Shown piece after piece: positions 27,901 to 39,900 of a DNA stretch of 64,000 bases (position 1 is its first letter; each line of letters starts with the position of its first letter). The DNA is from Gambelia wislizenii (taxonomy: Eukaryota; Chordata; Lepidosauria; Squamata; Crotaphytidae): positions 380,290,687 through 380,354,686 of the forward strand of contig JAUMIR010000001.1 of assembly GCA_030847615.1 (NCBI GenBank). The letters are read 5' to 3'. The position numbers and the translations under genes are program-made. Under the pieces are notes generated by a model. The model saw only the letters and a list, made by a program, of their open reading frames with translations, was not told the DNA's origin and did not search any database.

Positions 27901-30900
27901 GCACCACGTATTAAACCAGAATTCTGTGTATGCAAGGAAGTGCTTCATGCATGCTTCAGAGTTTTTGATTATGCACCAGATGAAAATGTTATGAAGTGAA
28001 GGTATAATTACTAGACTACAAAAGGCATCTCCCACCCCATTGGCCTGTGTTTAATGGCTTTCTGCAGTAAGAGAACTGGAGCTATAATACCTCATATGGT
28101 TCAAGGAGAGCAAGCATAGTATAGTGGTTTGAGAGTTGGACTATGACATGGAGACCAGGGTTTGAATTCCTGCTCAGCTGTGGAAACCCACTGGGTGACC
28201 TTGGGCAAATCAGACTCTCTCAGCCTCAGAGGAAGGCAAAGGCAAACCGTCCTCCTCCCAAACAAATCTTGCCAAGAAAACCCTGTGTTAGGGTCACCAT
28301 GTTGGAAATAACTTGAAGGCACACAAACAGCAGTGGTTCAAGGAGGATATGAAAGTCCCCGCACCCCCACATTACACTGAGGAGTTCAAAATGGGGAAGA
28401 AAAAGATATACAGACTGGCATAGGAGGAAGAAATTTTAGCAATTGATGAATGTTGGTTGAAATAGTTGTGTAAATCTATTTACATCATTGATTTTCATTT
28501 TTACAGCACTCTGCAGAACAATCAGTTGAAAACGGTTCCTAATGAGGCCATCAGGGGACTCAGTGGGCTGCAGTCCTTGTAAGTTTTCAAGTGAATTATT
28601 GTCTGCTTCTCTGTCAAGTCTGCTTTTCCTATTTTATTTCTCTTTGAACGTCATTGAAATTGTAATCTTAACACAGCACATGTGGTGCTGTGGGTAATTC
28701 TAATATAATTGCTTTAAATACATCTGAAAATTGCCTGTATAGTTTGCAAATGGCAAACTTTCCTAAACTAAGTATACAAGAAAAGCTCCATTGTGCTTGT
28801 AGCATTAGTATAGAATCACCAAATGCAATTGCTAACTTTATTATTATTATTATTATTATTATATTAGTGTGTGTGTGTGTATCTGAAGAGATTTCTGGAA
28901 CTATTTCCAAAGTGCCTGAAAGGGCTTATAGCCAGTTTTTTAAAATAATAATCCCTGGCCTACCTGCTTATGTAAAATAAGGTTGTCATCCTGTGAAAGG
29001 AAGATAATAATGTGGAAAGAAAGACTCAGGATCATGGTGTTTGCAGCAGATGTAACCCTTCTGTTCCCTTCCATTTGCTTGTTGATCTTCGAGTGAATCA
29101 TGCCCTTTATAAAACTAAGAAGGTTTGCCTACAGAATCCCACATTAAAGTTTTATACATAAAAAAATGTTTGTAATTGTGAATCATTCCTTACAATATAA
29201 GTGTTACCCTATAGTAGTAATCCCCAAACTTTGGTCCTCCAGATGTTTTGGACTTCATTTCCCAGAAGCCCTAACCACCTTGGCCAACAGTCAAGAATTC
29301 CGGGAGATGAAGTCCAAAACATCTGGAAGGCCAACGTTTGGGAACCACTGTCCTATAGCAATGCTGGTTTCTGAAAAAAAGATGGACAAAGGTACAGTAG
29401 GATGCCCATATCCATGGGGGATTGGTTCCGTGGCCTCTGCAGATACTGAAATCCGCAGATAATAGTGAACACGGACGGGAGAAGGGAGGTGAGTTCTCTC
29501 CTCTTCCCCCTTCACCTCCGCCATCTCCCCTGCAACCACCAGAGCCCTCATGGGGGAAGGGAGAAGGGAGGTGAGATCTCTCCTACTCTTCCTCCTTCGC
29601 CCCCGCCATTGCCAACCACAGACAACTGAATCAGCGGATGGTGAATCAGCGGGTACGAGGGTCCTACTGTATATCACAGTCAATCTATCTTAGGGGTTAA
29701 GAATGCAGCTGTGCACATTCCTTGCTGTATCTGCAGTTTAATCTATTGGGGTTTGGTGGTTATTAATTAAAGAGTCTAAATAGTTTTCTTACACTCAATC
29801 TCTGTCCAATTTTAATTAATAAGCTTTGAAATTTTCAGACTCTTCCCTCTTCCTAACAATTGTTCCTTTTCCTGGTCCTAATACGTCGTTGCTAAAGGAC
29901 AAACCTCACAAAGCGCCCTTGAAATACATGGAGTTGGCTTGGGAGAATATTACTATTGTACAAGCCATCCAATGCATCCATTGATCCAGAATGGGGCTAA
30001 GGGGGTCTTATAATTGCTCTAAAACCCACACAGTCTAACAATTCTCAATTAGGTGGCATTGGTTTTCCTCAAATAATTTAATAACAGGCCAAGCCACTCA
30101 ACTACCTAATAAAATTATGCTTGCAGTGCAAATACAAGCTCCAGTATTGTTGTTTGAAATATTTCATGTCATATGTTGGTGCTAATATACTTTTTTCCTT
30201 GGAATGTTGGCTTAGAAGCAGCCAGTTAAAATCAACTTAACGTATGTGAGTGCGTGTACACACATGTGCGTGCACACACACAATCTTTATTGTGGATAGT
30301 AGTTAAAATGCAAAGCTTTGCTTTTAAAAAGGAACTAGTTATTTTACTCATTATTCTGATCACACAGCAGGTATTTGTCACTTTTACTGATGTCCAGAAA
30401 GGTAACTTGCTGAATTATTCATCATCAGTTGGTTACTGTTACTGTTAACTATTGTGCCATTGAAAAATAAAAGAAAATGTATCTTTTCACTTTTTCATCA
30501 TCTTTTCATTCATCTGCCTTGGACTTCAACTCCTTCACATAATACATTTGAAGGTGGGATTTCTGTTTTTGTAAAATATAAAGTCCCAAGGCAGGTTGCT
30601 GCTGCATTTCCAGAAATCCTATGATCTTTGAGAACTCTGCTGTTTCGAGAAACTAGCCTGGTAAAGCAGTGGTTTCCCTGTCCTCCATGAGCTCACACTT
30701 TCTTTCCTGGTGGCACCAGTCTCTCTTATTTGGACAAAATGGAGGGGGTGCAGAAAGTCAGGCTAACTTTCTATTTTTTTTAAAAAAAAAACTGAAATAA
30801 CCTGAATTTCTTTAGCTGCACAACACCCAACACAACTTAAGCCGTCTGAGGGCTCACACTAAGACTCTAAACTATCTAGTCCGTGAGCTGCTCTTCGCCG

Positions 30901-33900
30901 ATGATGCTGCCCTTGTTGCCCACACAGAAGCAGCTCTGCAGCGCCTAACGTCCTGCTTTGCAACAGCTGCAGAGCTGTTTGGGCTAGAAGTCAACCTGAA
31001 GAAAACAGAAGTTCTTTACCAGCCTGCACCACAGGACGAACACCACCATCCCCACATTGCCGTCGGCAAATCAGTGCTCAAGTCCGTTCAGCAGTTCACC
31101 TACCTGGGAAGCATCATCTCCTCAGATGCCAAGATTGACAAAGAGATCGATCACAGATTAGCAAAGGCATATAGTGCATTTGGAAGACTTCACAAAAGAG
31201 TCTGGAGCAACAAACACCTGAGGCAAAGCACAAAAATCAGTGTGTATAGAGCCATCGTACTGTCTATCCTCCTCTATGGATCTGAAACATGGGTTACCTA
31301 TCGCCACCACCTACGACTCCTCGAGCGCTTTCATCAGCGCTGTCTACGCACAATCCTAAATATACACTGGACTGACTATGTGACGAATGTTGCTGTCCTT
31401 GAACAAGCAGGGATCACCAGCATTGAGGCCATGATATTGAGAACACAGCTGCGCTGGGCAGGGCACGTTTCTAGGATGGAGGACCATCGCCTCCCAAAAA
31501 TACTACTCTACGGTGAACTCGCCACGGGTCAGCGTAAGAGGGGCGCTCCAAAAAAGCGATACAAAGACTCCCTGAAACAACATCTCAGGCTTGGCCAAAT
31601 TGATCACCAACAGTGGTCCGCCCTGGCCTCACATCGGGAGGCATGGAGACGCAATATCCACAATGCTGCAGCCTTATTTGAGAACTCACGACGAACAAGT
31701 CTTGAAGAGAAACGACAACGCAGAAAGAATCACAACCCAAAAACATCACCCAAGGAGACCTTCTGCTGCGCTTTTTGCAACCGGACTTGTTTATCTCGGA
31801 TTGGCCTTTTTAGTCATCAGCGCGCTTGCAGAAGGCGCGGGATGAGTCCTTCCTGAATCTTCGTTTGCGAAGAAAAGCCAGAGACAACACCCAACAAACT
31901 AGCAATACAAGGCAGCCATCCATGTGAGCCTCCCTTTTCTATTGCTCAGGCTGAGCCAAAACACACCTAGTAATGAGTAACAGACAGAACCCCATTATGT
32001 GCCACTGAAAAGTAATTAATTGCACCCCTGGGGGTTATAGGCAGAAAAGCAGCACCATTGCAGCTCGTTACTGCAAAACTTGCTGCAAAGGTAAGTGGTT
32101 TTAAAATGTATTTTTTCCTAGATCTGTTTAAATGTAGATGCCAACTTTTCAAAAGATGCTTTGAAAACCTGCTTTGGCATGTTTAACATATGGAGACAGG
32201 GACTGAAAAAAACCCTCCATGTATGCACTCCTGTTGCTATTCAATCTTGGCACACCATTGATAAACAACAGGGACTTTAGCTATAGATCTGAAATAGTGA
32301 GATAGAAAAAGGAGAGGAGTCAGTCTCTGTTTAGTTGGACAGTGGCTGTTCAGAACATGACAACTAGCAAGAGAAAATGACAGTACAACGTTCAGCCTAT
32401 AGTTAGGCTAGCTTCTTCTGTACTAGCTGAAACTGCTGAATAATCATAAAGGGTGACCTCATGTAGAGCATATTATAGAAGTTTGACCTCAAATTCAGAG
32501 AGCCATGAGCAGTTTGAAGATTTTCATTTGGAAACAAATGTATCAGCAGTTTGCTCATATGTGTTTTCTGTTTAAAGAACTTGCAGACATTGTCCAGCGC
32601 TGGGTGTGCAGGACTAGCCTAATCAAAAAAGAATACAAAAATGATTTGAAGTCACTGTATTAATGGCATGAATAGAACCTGATGTTTATAATAAAGATTT
32701 GTTCCAGAGAAAAATGCTTTGAAGGGCTTCGAGGTGTGTAATCTTAAAGCAGATAACTTTTCGCATGCAAAATACTAAAAAAATTGCTGTGAGCTCTCCC
32801 CTCCCCACTTACCCATTCTCCCCCCACTCCAGAAAGATTTATGCAGCTGTCATCTCAGTCCAGAACCTTCAAGTTTTAAGTTACTTAGCTGGTTGTTTGG
32901 CGGTATTCCCAACTATATTGGAAATATGCTTTAGTGAGATTTTTTCTTGGTGACAAAACACATTTCTTGCACTCAGAACCTCTTGACTTATTACTAAGGA
33001 TATAGTTTGGTGCCATTTTGGTAGCTCTTGTTAATTGTTAATAAAGAAGTTGTCTTAAAATCCTGTTGATTCTATTAATTTTTCAAAGCCTCTATTAAAA
33101 TAGTAACAAAGGCTAGCCATTAGTTCATCAATTCAGCGTTTCAAGTGAGGCAGGTCTATTTGACAATGTATCTTGCAAACTTACATATCAGTGAGCCATC
33201 ATGGTAGCTGTGACACAATGTTTCTCCTCCATGACTGTCTTCAAAAGTGGTTGACATATCCCCAAAGCAAGGTAGAGAAACTCAAACAGACTTGGAGAAG
33301 TCTGAATAGGAGAAGTATTATGAGTTGGATAAGAACAGGCTGCTTACCTATGACCGGTTTTTCGAGTTGCCATCTGTGCACTCACAGATATGGGAGGTCT
33401 GTGGGGCACCCAAATCAATCTGTTTAGCTGTGGAAGATTCCTGAAGAAGCTTTGTGCAGGAACAGACCACCCATATGTGTGAGTCATGGAGACCACAAAA
33501 AAGAACTGCAAGTATAACACTTGGGGGATGATTTCAGGTACAGGCAATGCTATCCTGGATGTTAAAAGGCTGCCTCAAAATTGTAGTTGCAGTCTTCACT
33601 TACTGAACATAGGCACAGACAGTTTAACCCTTCACATCAATTTTATGAGGACTGATGAAGCAAATGTGATAGAGAATGTTACACAGGATCAATATACAAA
33701 GTGGTCAGAGAGTGCTATAACTGCATCAGAATTTTCTCTACATCCTTTAGGAGTTTAGGTATAGTGCAGGTTGACCCCTGTATCTGTGAATTCGGTATTC
33801 ACAGTTTCACTTATCCACATCTGGAAAAATATGTCCTCTCTAGGCATTTCTAGCATCTCTGATGCTATCCTATGGTCAACTTCCAGCATTTGTTCCCTAT

Positions 33901-36900
33901 TATCCACAGGGGTCTTGGAATGCATCCCCTACGGATACGGGGTTCGGCCTATATAACTTAGAAAAAGAGTAAAATAATTACCTTCCAGCAGTTTCCCCTC
34001 TGCATAGTCTTTCTTATTTCAGTGATGAATGAAGGTATTTGTCTCAAATACCTAATTTGGCATTATAGCCAAATTAAATATTTAAGATTAGTCATTATGC
34101 ACACATCACACATTTACTAAATTAGATGTGTTTACAGAATTAATCCATTGCATACATAGTTCTTTGTGGCTTCAAATACATTTTAAATGCCAAATGGGCC
34201 ACAGATATTGATGTGTCTTGTTTCATGTTTGTGATCTGCTTCCAGAAATGGTAGTGTTTTCATTTATGAAATGAAATAAGCATTATTCTGATATGGCAAG
34301 GCATGCTGCACTACAAGTAGCATACAAGTTGGAAAAGTGCTTGTTAACTCAGAGTGGATTTGTTGTCCTTGTCATAATGTGGTTTCTGTTGTATCCAGCC
34401 TTATCAGTGCTTCCCTCTCAAATCTAATAGCTACTTCACAGTCATTGGAGTGATTTCCTTGTGGTTTCTGAAGTAGCACTTAAAAAGAACAAAGTTCACT
34501 CCAAACTTCAGTTGTCCCAAAGCAGTTTATCTCCATTGTACACTCTGAGATGACTGCTTGTGTCAATACTAGGGTTTTCACTCTAGAATGATGATTGAGT
34601 TCCATGAGCCATGTAAATACAGTAGTGGTGAAGCAACAGAAGAAAGCAGTAAGAGATCAAATCACAGTCTACAACAGAGGCAAGAGCAGCCTGCTGAGAA
34701 CCAAAGATGGTGCTATGCTTGCTTATATAATATAAATATTCCTCTGGTCCTCTTTCTCTCCTCCTCCCATAACATTACTTACTTCTTCCTCATATACTAT
34801 GGAGGCATGAGTCACGTTGATCCTAGTGTTGTATAGATGGAACATATGAAGTAGCACTGAGGCATTAGACATGCATTATCATTTTGTTCAGATGGTTTAT
34901 TGCTTGGTGATTTTTGTTTCTGATCTGTTACTGTATTCCTCCTGTTGGCTGGTTTGTTTGTTTTTTAATGTAGATTCCATGTTTGTACTATTTACTGTTT
35001 AACTGACATGTAGTTCTGCTGATGGTTGCATACAGCTTCAGGTGCCCTGGCCCAAAAGGCACTCATATCCTTAATAGTGCTTCCTTTGCATGTTCAGAAA
35101 AGTCTATTGACAGCGGCTGCTATTGTAGCCTCTGTTGAAGCCCTTGCATTATTGCTGCATCACTCTTTACCAGTTCTGCAAGCTGGCCACTGCCAGTACA
35201 TTCAGGCTTAGTTTAATTCTTATACTTTGAAGAGAAATGCTTGATGGTTCTCTTTACCTTTCATAAGTGTTTGAACTGATGCACAAAATGCACAAATGAG
35301 ACTGGAAAGGATAGTGAAAGTTAAAATTACAATTTGCCAGTTGAGCATTGCTTGGCAGACGGAAACTTAAAATAGATTCCTTAAAATTAAAAAAAAATTA
35401 AAATAGAATCTTACCAACTTCAGTGGATAACAAAAACAGGTATTTGTGAGATATCATTTGCATGGAAATATTATAAAACACATGTGAAGTTGAAGGCTTT
35501 CACGGCCGGCATCCATAGGTTTTTCATGGTTTTTTCTGGGCTGTAAGGCCAGAACACAGCCTTACAGCCAAGAACCCCCCCTCTAAGAAAAACCTATAAA
35601 ACACATAATTTTTAGCCCCTCTCCCAAAGTTAACAGTAATATTGGCTACTATCTTTTACATTTCTTTTCTTAAATTCTTCTAGAGTTTCATAGACTTCTC
35701 AACGAAATTCCCTGTTATCATTAATTTCAATATACATGCATACATAGGCTTAGGATGTTTTTTCTTTAAACAACTTATTTGGGATTTACAAGTCTAGTAG
35801 AAAAATAATTACTTTGTTCCTTACTATTGTGTCTGAATTTGAGAGAGAGTGGACATAAAATGTTTTTCTTAAGAAATGCGGGGTATTTAGTCACTAAAAT
35901 TTTTAAATTGTAACTGCATTGACATACGTACTCTATTTGTTCTTAGCATGAGAGTAAATTCCTCTGACCACAGGTCAACAGATAATGGAAATGTTACTAG
36001 TTGTTGCTTGCATAGCAACCTCCTCTTCTCTGAAAAGGAAAAATATATAGCCATAATCTGCTTTGTTCAGCTCAGCCCAGGACAGAAGAGACCATCCTGT
36101 CTGCAAAGGCAAGTTTAGCCACCCAGCCTCTGAAGCTGCAGTCACCCCAGTATCTATTTTCCCCTGGGGCCTTTTGCTCAGTCTCCAACTGCCTCTTTAC
36201 AGACTTAGACCCAGTAGCTGCCTTTCCTCACCCGGCTTTGTTTCCCTTGGGTATAAAGGCAGGGTAGAACTGCTTCAACAGCCTCTCCCAGGACAGAAGA
36301 GAGCATCCTGTCTGCAAAGGCAAGTTTAGCCGCCCAGCCTCTGGAAACTGCAATCACCCCAGCGTTTATTTTCCCCTGGAGCCTTTTGCTTTGCCCTCCA
36401 ACTTGGAAAGATGTGACCAGTGGGGTGTCACAGGGTTCTGTCCTGGGCCCAGTGCTATTCAACATCTTTATCTATGACTTGGATGAGGGAATTAGGGGCA
36501 TACTTATCAAATTTGTAGATGACACCAAATTAGGAGGAGTAGCTAATACCCTAGAGGACAGGATCAAAATTCAAAATGACCTAGATAGACTGGAGAGCTG
36601 GGCCAAAGCTAACAAAATGAAATTCAATATGGAGAAATGTAAGGTACTGCACTTAGGGCAGAAAAATGAAATGCATAGATATAGGATGGAGGAGACCTGG
36701 CTGAATAAGACTATGTGTGAAAGGGATCTAGGAGTCCTAGTAGATAACAAGTTGAACATGAGTCAACAGTGTGATGCAGCAGCTAAAAAGGCCAATGCAA
36801 TTTTGGGCTGCTCAATAGAAGTATAGTGTCTAGATCAAGGGAAGTAATAGTGCCGCTCTCTTCTGCCTTGGTCAGACCTCACCTAGAATAATGTGTCCAG

Positions 36901-39900
36901 TTCTGGGCACCACAATTCAAAAGGATATTGACAAATTGGAGCGTGTCCAGAGGAGGGCGACTAAAATAGTGAAAGATCTGGAAGCCATGCCTTATGAGGA
37001 GAGACTTAGGGAGCTGGGTATGTTTAGCCTGGAAAAAAGATGGTTAAGAGGCGATATGATAGCCCTGTTTAAGTATTTGAAGGGGTGTCACATTGAAGAT
37101 GGAGCAGGCTTGTTTTCTGCTGCTCCAGAGACTGGAACACGGAGCAATGGGTGCAAGCTCCAGGAACAGAGATTCAACCTCAACATTAGGAGGAACTTTT
37201 TGACAGTAAGAGCTGTTCAGCAGTGGAACCCACTCCCTCAGAGCGTGGTGGGGTCTCCTAATGTTGAGGTGGAATCTCTGTTCTTGGAGCTTGCATCCAT
37301 TGCTCCGTGTTCCAGTCTCTGGAGCAGCAGAGAACAAGCCTGCTCCATCCTCAACATGACACCCCTTCCAATACTTATATAGGGCTATCATATCGCCTAT
37401 CAACCGTCTTTTTTCCAGGCTAAACATATCCAGCTCCCTAAGTCTCTCCTCATAAGGCATCGTTTCCAGACCTTTCACCATTTTAGTCGCCCTCCTCTGG
37501 ACACACTCCAATTTGTCAATATCCTTTTTGAATTGTGGTGCCCAGAACTGGACACAGTATTCCAGGTGAGGTCTTACTAAGGCAGAATAGAGATTAGTCT
37601 GGCATGACTTGCTTCTCTGAAACCCATGTTGACTTTTTGTGATTATGGCATTGCCTTCTAAATTTTCACAGACTCTCTGTTTAATGATCTGCTCTAGAAT
37701 CTTCCCTGGTATTGATGTCAGACTAACTGGACAATAATTGTTGGGATCCTCTTTTTCCCCCTTTTTGAAGATGGGGACAATGTTTGTCCTCCTCCAGTCT
37801 GCTGGGACTTCTCCTGTTCTCCAGGAGTTCTCAAAGATTATTGCCAATGGCTCTGAGATTATATTTGCCAGCTCTTTTAATACTCTTGGATGTAGTTCAT
37901 CTCGTCCTGGAGATTTAAATTCATTTAGTTTAAGAAGGTATTCCTGTACTACCTCTTTGCTTATTCTGTGCTGGATTTCCCCTGTTGTGTCTTCTGTACT
38001 TTTATCCTCAGGTTGGTCACCCTTTTCCTTTTCTGAAAACACTGAGGCAAAGAAGGTGTTGAATAATTCTGCCTTTTCTCTGTCCCCTGTTAGCGTTTTG
38101 CCATCTTCTCCGCTTAGTGGCCCTACCATTTCCTTCTTCCTCCTTTTGCTGCGGACATACCCCCAAAAAACCCTTTTTATTGTTCTTAACCTCTCTAGCA
38201 AGCCTGAGCTCATTCTGCACTTTAGCTTTTCTGACTTTACTCCTACATGTGTTCGCTATCTGTTTGAATTCTTCTTTGGTGATTTCCCCCTTTTCCCATT
38301 TCCTATACATGTTCCGTTTAAAACTTAGCTCCGTTGAAAGTTCTTTAGTCATCCATCCTGGTTTCTTGAGACCCCTCCCATTTCCCCCCCTCAATGGTAC
38401 TGTTTGAAATTGTGCTTTCAGTATCTCCCTTTTGAGAAAGTCCCATCCATCTTGAGGTCTCTTCTCTTTTAGTATTCCTGACCATGGGATCACCCCCAGT
38501 GTTTCCCTGAGTTTATTGAAATCAGCTCTCCTAAAGTCAAGAATGCATGTCTGACTATGCCTGGCTTCTCCTTTCCATTGTATAACAAACTCCAGGAGAA
38601 CATGATCACTCTCACCTAAGGATCCCACCACTTGCACCCCATTAACCAATTCTCTGTGTTTCCTCCTGTTTCTCTGGATGAACTTTCTACCTTGCTGCAC
38701 TCTTCCAAACCTACAACTTGTTCTCTTGATCCAATCCCCCCTCGTCTCTTAATCTCTATAGTCATCTCTTTCCTTCCATTGCTTCTTTCTATCTTTAATC
38801 TTTCTCTTTCTACTGGTTCTTTTCCCTCTGACTTTAAACATGCTCTTGTTTCCCCTATTTGAAAAAAATCTTCTCTTGACCCCTCTTCTTTTTCTAGTTA
38901 TCACCCGATCTCTCTTCTCCCTTTTCTTTCTAAAGGTTTTGGAATGGGTTGTTTATTCCCGCTGCCTTGAGTTTCTCAAAGCCAACTCCATCCTCGATCC
39001 TTTTCAGTCTAGTTTCCACCCACACAAAGATCTCTAATGATCTTTTATGAGCCAAGGCAAATTATCTCTGTTCTGTGCTTATTCTCCTCGATTTATCTGA
39101 GGCATTTGACACCGTGGATCACTGTCTTTTAGTTGATATACTTTATGACATTGGGTTCTCACAAACTCAGTTCTTAACTGGTTTAAATCATATCTGTCAG
39201 ACAGATCTTTTACAGTGGTCACCGGTGGTCAGATCACTTCCCCCGTACCCTTATTCATTGGAGTGCCCCAGGGCTCTGTTTTGGGTCCCCTATTGTTCTC
39301 TCTTTACACCTTGTCTTTAGGAAAAATTAGTTGTTTTGGTTTTTCCTATCATTTGTACGCCAATGACACCCAACTATATCTTTCCACCCCTGATCTTTCC
39401 TCAGGGTTTGAATAGCAAGTTTCTTCATGTCTTTCAGCTGTCTCTCTCTTGATGTGTCATCGGCGGTTGAAGCTCAATATGTCCAAGACAGAGCTTCTTG
39501 TTTTTCCACCTAAGTCCTCCCTTCAATCCTCTTTTTCTGTTCTTGTTGACAACACTTCTGTTCACCTGGTCCAGGAAGCCCGTAGTCTCGGTTTTATTTT
39601 TGATTCTTCGCTGTCTTTTATTCCCCATATTTAAGCCACAGCCAAAGCCTGCAGATTTTTCCTTTACAACATCACCAAAATACTTCCTTTTCTTTCAGCC
39701 TCCACTGCCAAGACTTTGGTCCACGCTTTGGTGGTCTCCCGATTAGATTATTGTAATCTCCTTTTAGCTGGGCTTCCCCTTTCTCATCTTCGCCCTTTAA
39801 TTTCTGTTCAACATTCAGCCTCCCACATCATTACCTCCACTCGCCGCTTTGACCATGTTTCCCCTTTCCTGTTTTCTTTTCACTGGCTTCCCTTCCCTTT

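Noticed and set aside
28109..28180. A tRNA gene
   Set aside because: Boxes A and B are present, but no cloverleaf is kept and it forms the head of a SINE.
31074..31856. 260-codon frame with a zinc finger as a host zinc-finger gene
   Set aside because: It is the C-terminal half of a LINE protein: the frame extends back to an FADD motif and is bounded by a 13-bp target duplication.
37044..38213. 389-codon minus-strand frame as an active retrotransposon protein
   Set aside because: The RT catalytic centre is deleted and the C-terminus runs into antisense of the neighbouring inverted copy.
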